Origin: Coxiellaceae bacterium
Lineage (GTDB): Bacteria; Pseudomonadota; Gammaproteobacteria; Coxiellales; Coxiellaceae
Direction of reading: 5' to 3'
NCBI GenBank assembly: GCA_014238325.1
Contig: JABABH010000185.1
Span: 1-18,789 of the forward strand
Length of the DNA stretch: 18,789 bases
Shown: positions 1 through 7,179 of the stretch, piece after piece
Layout of the letters: each line of letters opens with the position of its first letter
Numbering within the stretch: position 1 is the stretch's first letter
The notes under the pieces: generated by a model
What the model saw: only the letters and a program-made list of their open reading frames with translations
What the model was told of the DNA's origin: nothing
Database searches by the model: none
Made by a program: the position numbers and the translations under genes

Positions 1-653
1 CCCGACCAGAGAAGCGTGTAGGATTGGATGAGTTATGGGATAAGGCAGAAGAAGCGCTGACGCAAGCTCTAGATGCAAAACAGGTGACTTGGACGCTGTG
101 TCCAGGAGAGGGGGCATTCTATGGGCCTAAAATTGAATTTTCTTTGCGGGATTGCATTGGACGTATTTGGCAGTGTGGTACCATCCAATTAGACTTCTCC
201 ATACCCGAGCGATTGGGAGCGACTTATGTCCAGGAAGATGGCAGCAAGCAAGCTCCCGTCATGATACATCGTGCACTGTTAGGTTCGATTGAGCGCTTTC
301 TCGGAATTTTACTTGAAAATTCAGCGGGTCACCTGCCCTTATGGTTGTCTCCGGTGCAGGTGGTGATCATGAATATTACGGATCATCAGGCCGAATATGC
401 GCAGTCTATCGTAGCTGAGCTTGAAAATTTAAACATCAGAGCTAAATTAGACTTGAGAAATGAGAAAATTGGTTTTAAAATCCGCGAACATACTATTGCC
501 CGGGTCCCTTATTTAGTGGTTGTCGGTGACCGTGAATTGACTGACCAGACCGTAGCGGTTCGGGTGAATCAAGAGAAGTCAGCCAATACCATGAGTCCTC
601 AGACGTTTATAGACGTCTTAAAAGCAGAAATGCACTTGAGTCCATGCTGCTGA
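1..653 (+). CDS. thrS: Threonyl-tRNA synthetase, C-terminal part (5' end outside window)
   Basis: Class II aminoacyl-tRNA synthetase that charges tRNA-Thr in the cytoplasm. The reading frame is open from base 3, so the gene is cut by the window edge and about 217 C-terminal residues are seen. These include the end of the catalytic domain with GEGAFYGPKIEF, WQCGTIQLDF and the motif 3 segment VMIHRALLGSIERF, followed by the anticodon-binding domain with PVQVVIMNITDHQAEYA, LDLRNEKIGFKIREH and RVPYLVVVGDRE. All match the E. coli ThrRS order and spacing. The TTG at 24 is internal and not a start. infC follows after 53 bp, the conserved thrS-infC order. The C-terminus (ending LSPCC) is ordinary in length. 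Identity is certain from the motifs. Confidence 0.97.
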   Translation, partial: RPEKRVGLDELWDKAEEALTQALDAKQVTWTLCPGEGAFYGPKIEFSLRDCIGRIWQCGTIQLDFSIPERLGATYVQEDGSKQAPVMIHRALLGSIERFLGILLENSAGHLPLWLSPVQVVIMNITDHQAEYAQSIVAELENLNIRAKLDLRNEKIGFKIREHTIARVPYLVVVGDRELTDQTVAVRVNQEKSANTMSPQTFIDVLKAEMHLSPCC

Positions 654-706
654 TTGGGTAATATGCCTAAGCGGCCTCCACATATAGGTAGAGTATTAAA
701 ATATAG

Positions 707-1243
707 ATGAGTAGTCCTAAAACTAAAAAAACAAGAGTTAACAAGCAAATTCGTGCCTTAGAAGTTCGATTAATTGATAAAGATGGCCATCAGGTCGGCG
801 TCGTCAGCATCGCTGAAGCCTTGCAGCAGGCAACTGAAGTCAGCCTTGACTTGGTTGAAATTTCGCCTACGGCCAGTCCCCCTGTTTGTCGTATTATGGA
901 CAATGGGAAGTATCAATTTGAGCAGAGCAAGCGACTTGCTACGCAGCGAAAGAAGCAAAGATTGATCCAGCTGAAGGAAGTGAAATTTCGTCCTGTGACC
1001 GATGTAGGTGATTATCAGATTAAACTGAAGAAAATTGATGCTTTTTTGTCAAGAGGTGATAAAGTTAAGGTCAGTGTCCGTTTTCGAGGACGCGAAATGC
1101 AGCATCGCGATCTTGGTTTGTCCCTATTAGAGCGAGTTAAAAATGATTTGGAAGATATTTCCATAGAACAGGAACCAAAATTAGAGGGCCGTCAAGTGAC
1201 GATGTTGATGATTCGTGTGCGGCGAGAGAAGAATAGCAATTGA
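707..1243 (+). CDS. infC: Translation initiation factor IF-3
   Basis: IF-3 binds the 30S subunit, prevents premature 50S joining and proofreads the start codon and initiator tRNA. The 178-residue product has the usual length (E. coli 180). The N-terminal domain shows VNKQIRALEVRLID, VDLVEISP-like LDLVEISPTASPPVCRIMD and GKYQFEQSK; after a lysine-rich linker (KKQRLIQLKEVKFRP) the C-terminal domain shows GDYQIKLKK, KVSVRFRGREM and LEGRQVTMLMI. The start is fixed by an in-frame TAG at 704-706 directly before ATG 707, so no upstream start is possible. Upstream purines (AGG and GAG, 686-693) are a distant, weak ribosome site. Most bacterial infC genes begin with AUU, which allows autoregulation; this one uses ATG. 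rpmI follows after 22 bp. Confidence 0.96.
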   Translation: MSSPKTKKTRVNKQIRALEVRLIDKDGHQVGVVSIAEALQQATEVSLDLVEISPTASPPVCRIMDNGKYQFEQSKRLATQRKKQRLIQLKEVKFRPVTDVGDYQIKLKKIDAFLSRGDKVKVSVRFRGREMQHRDLGLSLLERVKNDLEDISIEQEPKLEGRQVTMLMIRVRREKNSN

Positions 1244-1265
1244 TCCATAAACGAGAGCCCAAGAT

Positions 1266-1463
1266 ATGCCAAAATTAAAAACGAATCGTGGTGCGATGAA
1301 ACGATTAAAGAAAACAGGAACGGGAGATCTGAAGCGCGCTGCATCGGGTCATAATCATATTTTGACCAAAAAATCTCAAAAAAGAAAGCGGCGCTTGCGT
1401 GCGATAAAAAAAGTTAATGCAGATAATCAGCGTGCTATGCATATACTGGTGTCCCGTAGTTGA
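1266..1463 (+). CDS. rpmI: 50S ribosomal protein L35
   Basis: A small, strongly basic structural protein of the large ribosomal subunit. The 65-residue product opens with MPKLKTNRGAMKRLKKTGTG and has the family's core GHNHILTKKSQKRKRRLR; length equals that of E. coli L35. It lies between infC (22 bp upstream) and rplT (26 bp downstream), the invariant infC-rpmI-rplT order. In E. coli L20 represses this operon by binding a pseudoknot around the infC-rpmI junction; I did not find a convincing equivalent structure here by eye, so whether that control operates is open. Confidence 0.97.
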   Translation: MPKLKTNRGAMKRLKKTGTGDLKRAASGHNHILTKKSQKRKRRLRAIKKVNADNQRAMHILVSRS

Positions 1464-1489
1464 GCATGATTTGATCGGAGAAGAATGAT

Positions 1490-1849
1490 ATGTCAAGAAT
1501 TAAACGTGGCGTTGTGGCGCGAGCTCGCCATAAAAAGATATTAGACAAAGCAAAAGGCTATTACGGCGCGCGAAGTCGTGTTTATCGAGTCGCCAAGCAA
1601 GCAGTTATTAAAGCTGCACAATATGCTTATCGGGATAGAAAGCAAAAAAAGCGTCAGTTTCGCGCTTTATGGATTATTCGTATTAACGCAGAGGCCCGAC
1701 AAAATGGCCTTTCTTATAGCTGTTTTATGAATGGGCTCAAACAATCAGCTATTGAAATTGATCGTAAAGTTTTAGCGGACCTTGCCGTATATGATAAAGC
1801 GACCTTCAAACGCTTAACGGAGCAAGCAAAATCAGCTTTAGGTGTATAG
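1490..1849 (+). CDS. rplT: 50S ribosomal protein L20
   Basis: Large-subunit assembly protein that binds 23S rRNA early and, in enteric bacteria, also represses its own operon. The 119-residue product has the typical signature: RIKRGVVARARHKKIL, AKGYYGARSRVYRVA, QAVIKAAQYAYRDRKQKKR in the basic extended N-terminus, then FRALWIIRINAEARQNGLSYS and EIDRKVLADLAVYD in the globular C-terminal domain. Start ATG 1490 is preceded by CGGAGAAG at 1476-1483, a good ribosome binding site. Its stop (1847-1849) is only three bases from the TTG start of pheS, implying translational coupling. Confidence 0.97.
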   Translation: MSRIKRGVVARARHKKILDKAKGYYGARSRVYRVAKQAVIKAAQYAYRDRKQKKRQFRALWIIRINAEARQNGLSYSCFMNGLKQSAIEIDRKVLADLAVYDKATFKRLTEQAKSALGV

Positions 1850-1852
1850 GTC

Positions 1853-2860
1853 TTGTCTTTAGAGCATGAGCTAAATGACCTGTTGCCTCGGGCAGAATCT
1901 GCTGTTTCCGAAGCCGAAACGCTGTTTGAATTAGAGAAAGTCAGGGTCGCTTGGCTTGGGAAACAGGGTGAATTAACAAAATTGCTCAAATCATTGCGGA
2001 CGGAATCGGCAGAAAAGCGTCCCGTGTTGGGTCAGTTGGTGAATACTGCTAAGCGACGATTGCAGCATCAACTGGAAGAGCGGACTCGAATACTCAAGCA
2101 GCATCAGCTATCACAGCAATTATCGGCGGAGCAATTGGATGAGACTTTATCAGGTCGTTATGATCCTGTTGGCAGTATGCATCCTATCACGCACATCTCT
2201 AATCGAGTGGTAGATTTTTTTACTTCCTATGGTTTTTCTTTGGTAGAAGGCCCAGAAATTGAGGATGCGTATTATAATTTCGAGGCTTTGAACATGCCTC
2301 CTGCTCATCCGGCTCGCGCTGCGACGGATACTTTCTATTTTTCAGATGGTCGTTTATTACGTACCCACACCTCACCCGTACAAATCCGTGCTATGGAAGA
2401 ACAGAAAGGAGCGATGCAGATGATTGCTCTGGGACCTGTCTATCGTCCTGATTTAGATCAGACACATACGCCCATGTTTAATCAAGTGGAAGGGATGGTC
2501 GTAAAAGCTAAAGAAGACAAGGAGTCTGCAACCTTTTCTGGTTTAAAAGGATTATTGCAAGCTTTTTTGGATTATTTTTTTGCCACCACGGTGAGCTTGC
2601 GCTTTCGGCCTTCTTATTTTCCATTTACGGCACCTTCAGCAGAGGTTGATTTATGGCTACCATCTTTGGATGCTTGGTTAGAAATATTAGGTTGCGGCAT
2701 GATACATCCGGCTGTTTTACGGCGTGTAGGGCTTGACCCTGATCAGTATCAAGGTTTTGCTTTTGGTATCGGCCTGGATCGCTTAGCGATGCTGCTGTAT
2801 GACATACCTGATCTGCGTCTGCTATTTGAGAATGACTTGCGATTTTTAAGGCAATTTTAA
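1853..2860 (+). CDS. pheS: Phenylalanyl-tRNA synthetase alpha subunit
   Basis: Catalytic subunit of the alpha2-beta2 class II PheRS, which charges tRNA-Phe. The 335-residue product (E. coli 327) has an N-terminal coiled-coil tRNA-binding region (about residues 1-90), then the core: GPEIEDAYYNFEALN, motif 2 around residues 194-214 (GPVYRPDLDQTHTPMFNQ) and motif 3 from about 301 (GFAFGIGLDRLAMLLY), ending FENDLRFLRQF as in relatives. I accept TTG at 1853 as start because no in-frame ATG lies near, the N-terminus then aligns with family length, and it sits three bases after the rplT stop. There is no leader or attenuator between rplT and pheS, unlike E. coli. pheT begins four bases downstream. 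Confidence 0.95.
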   Translation: MSLEHELNDLLPRAESAVSEAETLFELEKVRVAWLGKQGELTKLLKSLRTESAEKRPVLGQLVNTAKRRLQHQLEERTRILKQHQLSQQLSAEQLDETLSGRYDPVGSMHPITHISNRVVDFFTSYGFSLVEGPEIEDAYYNFEALNMPPAHPARAATDTFYFSDGRLLRTHTSPVQIRAMEEQKGAMQMIALGPVYRPDLDQTHTPMFNQVEGMVVKAKEDKESATFSGLKGLLQAFLDYFFATTVSLRFRPSYFPFTAPSAEVDLWLPSLDAWLEILGCGMIHPAVLRRVGLDPDQYQGFAFGIGLDRLAMLLYDIPDLRLLFENDLRFLRQF

Positions 2861-2864
2861 ACCT

Positions 2865-5270
2865 ATGAAGCTGAGTGAACAATGGCTTAGACGTTCCGTT
2901 CCAGATCTGAGTTTGGATACGGAACAGCTCACTCAGCAATTGACGATGGCAGGTTTAGAGGTCAGCACCGTGACACCGGCGGCCTTTCCTTTTGATCAGG
3001 TGGTTGTAGGTGATGTGATAAAAGTATGCCCCCATCCCCATGCTGATCGTTTAAAATGCTGTGTGGTGCGCGTGAGCGATGATGTAGCTTTGGATATTGT
3101 ATGCGGGGCTCCCAACGTTCGGTCTGGCTTAAAGGTGGCTATTGTGTTGGTGGGGGGGTCTTTAAACCGTGTCACCATTAAAAAATCTACCTTGCGTGGT
3201 CAAGTATCCTATGGCATGATTTGCTCCGCTCGAGAATTGGGGTTGTCCGATGAACATGGAAAAATTTTAGAGCTGCCCGATGATGCACCGGTAGGGCAGG
3301 ATTTGCGGGCGTATTTGTCTCTAGATGATCATATCATCGATATTGAATTGACCCCTAATCGTGGTGATTGTGCGAGCCTCTTAGGTTTGGCGCGAGAAGT
3401 GGCAGCCTTGAATAGTCTGTCTGTTGTGGTTACGCCAAAGAGAGACATTCCCGCATCCCCTGCTGTCTTACCGGATGATGCTCAACCCCTGTCTGTGACG
3501 GTTACCGATAAGAGAGCTTGTCCTCGTTACGTTGGCTGTGCTGTTTATGGGCTGGCGACAGAGGTATCGATTCCTATAGAGATGCAAGAATTATTGAGAC
3601 GTTCTGGGATACGCCAAGTGCATCCCATCGTCGATATTCTCAATTATGTAATGTTGGAATTAGGGCAGCCTATGCATGCCTTTGATCTGAATCGATTAGA
3701 AGGCGGATTACAGGTGCGCCTATCGAAACCGGGAGACACTATCACCTTATTAAATGAGCAAACGCTAGCTTTAGATACGGCTGCCTTAGTGATTGCAGAT
3801 CAGCGTCATATACAAGCCTTGGCCGGTATTATGGGAGGAGTAGAAGCAGCGGTAAGTCCTTTGACTCAAGATATTTTTTTAGAAAGTGCTTATTTCGCTC
3901 CAGCTCATATTGCGATGACGGCACGGCATTACCGTATGCATACAGAATCTTCTTACCGCTTTGAGCGTGGTGTAGATTTTGAGTTACAAATACGAGCCCT
4001 AGAGAGGGCGTGTGAATTATGCTATACCATTCTTGGTGGGCGACCTGGCCCTCTGATAGAGCATGCTAGTATCGCAGATCTGCCGCAACGACGATGCCTT
4101 TTATTAAGGCGTGCTGCGCTAAAGCGTCGAATAGGCATAGCTTTGGATGACACCTTAGTGACGTCTCTGTTGAGTGGATTGGGCTTAACTATCCAAATGC
4201 AAGAGAAAGGTTGGTATGTGGATATACCCAGTTATCGCTGTGACTTAATCGAAGAGGTCGATATCATCGGGGAAGTAGCACGTTTATATGGGTATGAGCG
4301 TGTACCACCTAAGCCACTTTGCCTGCAAGTGACAGGAGTGGATGGTAGTACAGCCGCAGCAGATTACGCTTTTAGGACCCGATTGCGTACAGCTTTAGTG
4401 AATCGTGGCTACCATGAGACAGTCAGCTATAGCTTTATTCATGACAGACTGCAAAAGCTTATCGATCCTGATCAAGCGTCTTTGGTCTTGGCCAATCCGA
4501 TTACACAAGATATGAATGTTATGCGTACTAGCTTATGGCCAGGCCTCCTGAGTACGATGCAATATAATCAGCATCGCCAACTATGGGATATGCGACTTTT
4601 TGAGATGGGTCATATTTTCCAATATAAGCATGGTAGTTGGCAAGAAAGTGTTCAATTAGCAGGTTTGATGATAGGAAGAGCGCATTCGCGCCAGTGGGGT
4701 CAAGAAGATCGATCGGTAGATTTTTACGATCTTAAAGGTGATATGATGGTATTATTATCTGCTATGGGTCTGAAACATGCCGAATTTCTGGCGGGCTCGC
4801 ATCATACCTTGCATCCCGGCCAATCGTTATCCATCTACGAATCCAATCAATGTATAGGTCATTTAGGGGCTTTGCACCCAAGTCTCATGGCTGATTTAGG
4901 TATAGAAGAAGGTGTGCCTTATCTCTTCTTGATAGATTTAAAGGGTCGCTCTTTGCCTGATTTTCCTCGCTATCATCCGATCTCCAAGTTTCCGATTTCA
5001 AAGCGAGATTTGGCTATTGTGGTGCCGCAAAGTCGAAAAGTGCAGGATATGATAACGATTATTGAGGAAAGATCTGGTCAAATCTTGCATAAAGTCATGA
5101 TTTTTGATATATATCAAGGAGACGGCATGGAATCGGGTAAAAAGAGTGTAGCGTTTGAGTTAATATTTCAGCACGCATCACGTACGCTCACCGATATAGA
5201 AATTAATGCGGTGGTAGAAGATATCGTTGATCATCTTGAACAAGCATGTGGTGCACAGAGAAGGGTATAA
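2865..5270 (+). CDS. pheT: Phenylalanyl-tRNA synthetase beta subunit
   Basis: Structural, editing and tRNA-binding subunit of PheRS. The 801 residues (E. coli 795) cover the complete architecture: MKLSEQWLRR start, EMAP-II-like tRNA-binding domain about residues 40-150 (VVVGDVIKVCPHPHADRLKCC, VCGAPNVR, GMICSARELGL), the B3/B4 editing region from about 205 (RYVGCAVYG, LNYVMLELGQPMHAFDL, GGVEAAV, ESSYRFERGVDFE), the B5 domain about 400-475 (EVDIIGEVARLYGYERVP), a catalytic-like fold (DMNVMRTSLWPGLL, RLFEMGHIF) and a C-terminal ferredoxin-like anticodon-binding domain (YHPISKFPISKRDLAIVVP through the end). ATG 2865 lies four bases after the pheS stop with no clear Shine-Dalgarno, so translation is probably coupled. 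The usual pheS-pheT-ihfA order continues. Confidence 0.96.
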   Translation: MKLSEQWLRRSVPDLSLDTEQLTQQLTMAGLEVSTVTPAAFPFDQVVVGDVIKVCPHPHADRLKCCVVRVSDDVALDIVCGAPNVRSGLKVAIVLVGGSLNRVTIKKSTLRGQVSYGMICSARELGLSDEHGKILELPDDAPVGQDLRAYLSLDDHIIDIELTPNRGDCASLLGLAREVAALNSLSVVVTPKRDIPASPAVLPDDAQPLSVTVTDKRACPRYVGCAVYGLATEVSIPIEMQELLRRSGIRQVHPIVDILNYVMLELGQPMHAFDLNRLEGGLQVRLSKPGDTITLLNEQTLALDTAALVIADQRHIQALAGIMGGVEAAVSPLTQDIFLESAYFAPAHIAMTARHYRMHTESSYRFERGVDFELQIRALERACELCYTILGGRPGPLIEHASIADLPQRRCLLLRRAALKRRIGIALDDTLVTSLLSGLGLTIQMQEKGWYVDIPSYRCDLIEEVDIIGEVARLYGYERVPPKPLCLQVTGVDGSTAAADYAFRTRLRTALVNRGYHETVSYSFIHDRLQKLIDPDQASLVLANPITQDMNVMRTSLWPGLLSTMQYNQHRQLWDMRLFEMGHIFQYKHGSWQESVQLAGLMIGRAHSRQWGQEDRSVDFYDLKGDMMVLLSAMGLKHAEFLAGSHHTLHPGQSLSIYESNQCIGHLGALHPSLMADLGIEEGVPYLFLIDLKGRSLPDFPRYHPISKFPISKRDLAIVVPQSRKVQDMITIIEERSGQILHKVMIFDIYQGDGMESGKKSVAFELIFQHASRTLTDIEINAVVEDIVDHLEQACGAQRRV

Positions 5271-5274
5271 TATT

Positions 5275-5619
5275 ATGGCAGCATTAACTAAAGCAGATAT
5301 TGCTGATCACTTATTCAATATAGTTGGGCTAAGTAAGCGAGAATCTAAAGAATTTGTGGAAGTATTGTTTGAGGAAATCCGTGCTTCCTTAGAGTCAGGA
5401 GAAGAAGTTAAATTATCTGGTTTTGGAAATTTTCAATTACGTGATAAAGAAGAGCGGCCAGGTCGCAATCCTAAAACTGGGAAGCCTATACCGGTTTCTT
5501 CCAGACGAGTTGTCACCTTTCGTGCTGGACATAAACTAAAATCAAGGGTAGAAAAATATGCGACAGAGAAGGAATCACCGTCGTGCCAAGACAATGGATC
5601 TTCCCCCCATTCCGAATAA
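5275..5619 (+). CDS. ihfA: Integration host factor alpha subunit
   Basis: DNA-bending nucleoid protein that pairs with IhfB and acts in recombination, replication and transcription. ATG 5275 is chosen over longer in-frame starts because it gives the family's opening MAALTKADIADHLF, sits four bases after the pheT stop, and has AGAAGGG at 5258-5265 at good spacing. The 114 residues show the HU/IHF fold: GLSKRESKEFVEVLFEEIR helices, VKLSGFGNF, and the DNA-intercalating beta arm RPGRNPKTG with Pro66, then RRVVTFRAGHKLKSRVE. About 18 residues extend past the usual end (KYATEKESPSCQDNGSSPHSE); this tail overlaps the start of the next gene. Alpha rather than beta assignment rests on the pheT linkage and the SRVE terminus. 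Confidence 0.94.
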   Translation: MAALTKADIADHLFNIVGLSKRESKEFVEVLFEEIRASLESGEEVKLSGFGNFQLRDKEERPGRNPKTGKPIPVSSRRVVTFRAGHKLKSRVEKYATEKESPSCQDNGSSPHSE

Positions 5620-5944
5620 AGTCTATTTTTCCATTGGTGAGGTCAGTGATTTATGTGGCTTAGCTCCTCATATTCTTCGCTATTGGGAACAAGAATTCCA
5701 TGCTTTGTCTCCCATCAAACGATCGGGGAATCGCCGATACTACCAAGCTAAAGATGTTGTTTTAATAAGAAAAATTCGAAATTTGCTCTATATAGAAGGG
5801 TATACGATTGAAGGGGCGCGTCAGAGATTGTCAAAACAGAAAAATCAGGATCTAGCATCGCCTTCTTGGGACGTGATGCAAGATATTGTTAATAGTTTAG
5901 AACATTTGGCCTATGAATTATCTGGTTCGGGCGAGCCTTTTTAA
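5558..5944 (+). CDS. MerR-family transcriptional regulator (ihfA-linked type)
   Basis: A short DNA-binding protein, predicted cytoplasmic. It contains the MerR winged helix: VYFSIGEVSDLCGLAPHILRYWEQEF (about residues 22-47), the wing SPIKRSGNRRYY and DVVLIRKIRNLLYIEGYTIEGARQRL. It lacks the cysteines of metal-sensing MerR proteins and has only a short C-terminal helix, so no inducer can be assigned. A close relative occupies the same place after ihfA in Pseudomonas and many other gammaproteobacteria, followed there too by tRNA-Pro. The start is uncertain: ATG 5558 has AAGGG at 5544-5548 with a nine-base spacer but overlaps ihfA by 62 bp and adds a basic tail (MRQRRNHRRAKT); ATG 5594 (MDLPPIP) overlaps by 26 bp and has no visible ribosome site. 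Function in this organism is unknown. Confidence 0.88.
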   Translation: MRQRRNHRRAKTMDLPPIPNKVYFSIGEVSDLCGLAPHILRYWEQEFHALSPIKRSGNRRYYQAKDVVLIRKIRNLLYIEGYTIEGARQRLSKQKNQDLASPSWDVMQDIVNSLEHLAYELSGSGEPF

Positions 5945-6026
5945 GCAACATTTTTGAACTGATCACCAGATTCTCAACGAATAGCTTCAATATTGAGATT
6001 GATCTAGGCCTTCTCTTTTTGTATGC

Positions 6027-6055
6027 TTGCGATCTTGGTATCAATATTTTATCAC
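6027..6055 (+). promoter_or_regulatory. Candidate sigma-70 promoter for tRNA-Pro
   Basis: TTGCGA (6027-6032) and TATCAC (6050-6055) are separated by 17 bases, each matching the consensus at four of six positions. The predicted start would fall about 10 bases before the mature tRNA 5' end at 6072. The -10 overlaps a small dyad, ATCAC-G-GTGAT (6051-6061). Inferred by eye only. Confidence 0.3.
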
Positions 6056-6071
6056 GGTGATCAAAAGTTTT

Positions 6072-6145
<74 letters not shown>

Positions 6146-6188
6146 TGAAAACAGAACGCATTGCCATCTTCACGGGGGTCCATTTTTC

Positions 6189-6216
6189 TTGATTTTCACC
6201 CTTATCGTGATACATT
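6189..6216 (+). promoter_or_regulatory. Candidate promoter for ycaR-kdsB
   Basis: TTGATT (6189-6194) and TACATT (6211-6216), 16 bases apart, each match the sigma-70 consensus at four of six positions and lie 28 bases before the ycaR start. Weak, by-eye call; read-through from the tRNA gene is the alternative. Confidence 0.25.
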
Positions 6217-6243
6217 ATTGAAGGTAATACGCTTGGAATCTAT

Positions 6244-6423
6244 ATGGATCAAAAAATCTTAGAGATAGTAGTTTGTCCTGTTTGTCAAGGAAAGCTTACT
6301 TATCTTGCTGATTCAAAAGAATTGATGTGCCATCTGGATGGACTGGCTTATCCCATTCGTGATGATATTCCTGTCATGTTAGTGGATGACGCTCGACAAA
6401 TTCTCCAAGAGAAGGAAGTTTGA
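6244..6423 (+). CDS. ycaR: YcaR/Trm112-like zinc-ribbon protein
   Basis: A 59-residue protein of the UPF0434/Trm112 family. It starts MDQKILEIVVCPVCQGKL, carries the CPVC pair and a later single cysteine (ELMCHLDGLAYPIRDDIPVML), and matches E. coli YcaR (CPVCNGKL, LAFPLRDGIPVLL) nearly end to end. Homologues are small zinc-ribbon-like proteins; the biochemical role of YcaR itself is not settled, and a partner or stability role for envelope or methyltransferase enzymes is only suggested. Its stop is one base from the kdsB ATG (TGAGATG), so the two are almost certainly co-translated, as in E. coli lpxK-ycaR-kdsB. lpxK is not upstream here; the tRNA-Pro gene is. Confidence 0.92.
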   Translation: MDQKILEIVVCPVCQGKLTYLADSKELMCHLDGLAYPIRDDIPVMLVDDARQILQEKEV

Positions 6424-6424
6424 G

Positions 6425-7168
6425 ATGGAATTTCGTATTATTATCCCTGCGCGTTATCATTCGACCCGCTTTCCAGGAAAAGTCTTAGCGAAGATTGCAG
6501 GGAAGCCTATGATTCACCATGTATTCGATCGTGCTATCGAAAGTGGCGCAAAAGAAGTCATCATTGCTACCGACGATGATAGAATTGTTAAAGTGGCACA
6601 AGATCTGGGTGCTGTCGTTTGTATGACCTCTTCCGAGCATCAATCAGGGACTGAGCGTCTTGCAGAAGCAGCGGTGGCTTTGGGGATAGATGATGACGAG
6701 ATCGTGCTTTGCGTGCAAGCTGATGAGCCACTGATGTCACCTTTGCTCATCCATCAATTAGCAGACGATTTATATCACCGTGATAACGTTAAAATTTCGT
6801 CAGTATGTGTGCCTATTACGGATCCTGCAGACATGAATAATCCCAATATTGTCAAAGTTGTTTTAAATTATCGTCATTATGCTCTTTATTTTAGCCGTGC
6901 TCCGATTCCTTTTTCGATGCATGCGCCTACTGAATCAGCTGTTCTACCCAAATATTGTTATCGGCATTTGGGGATCTATGCCTACTACGCTTCCTTCTTG
7001 AAGCAATATATCGAATGGAATCCGTCACCGATAGAAGACATTGAAAAATTAGAGCAATTGCGTATTTTATGGCATGCAGGTCGTATTCATATGATGCTCA
7101 GCCAGGAGAAGACCTATCCCTGTGTGGATCGCCCAGAAGATATCGCACACGTAGAACGCTATTTGTAA
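6425..7168 (+). CDS. kdsB: 3-deoxy-manno-octulosonate cytidylyltransferase (CMP-Kdo synthetase)
   Basis: Activates Kdo with CTP to CMP-Kdo, the donor for the LPS inner core. ATG 6425 is chosen over the upstream in-frame ATG 6386 because it gives the family N-terminus MEFRIIIPARYHSTRFPGK and lies one base after the ycaR stop. The 247 residues (E. coli 248) show the nucleotide-binding PARYxSTRxPGK, IIATDDDRI, SGTERLAEA, the metal-binding segment CVQADEP (residues 97-102; the family usually has QGDEP), KVVLNYRHYALYFSRAPIPF, YRHLGIYAYYASFL, PSPIEDIEKLEQLR and CVDRPEDIAHV with the second metal aspartate. It ends 11 bp before the convergent ZIP gene, with no clear terminator between them. Confidence 0.96.
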   Translation: MEFRIIIPARYHSTRFPGKVLAKIAGKPMIHHVFDRAIESGAKEVIIATDDDRIVKVAQDLGAVVCMTSSEHQSGTERLAEAAVALGIDDDEIVLCVQADEPLMSPLLIHQLADDLYHRDNVKISSVCVPITDPADMNNPNIVKVVLNYRHYALYFSRAPIPFSMHAPTESAVLPKYCYRHLGIYAYYASFLKQYIEWNPSPIEDIEKLEQLRILWHAGRIHMMLSQEKTYPCVDRPEDIAHVERYL

Positions 7169-7179
7169 AAAACTTAGGC

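Noticed and set aside
1850..1852. pheST attenuator or leader peptide
   Set aside because: Only three bases separate the rplT stop from the pheS start, leaving no room for one.
5972..6019. Rho-independent terminator after the MerR-like gene
   Set aside because: TCTCAA/TTGAGA (5972-5998) makes a short AT-rich stem, and the T-run at 6015-6019 is too far from it.
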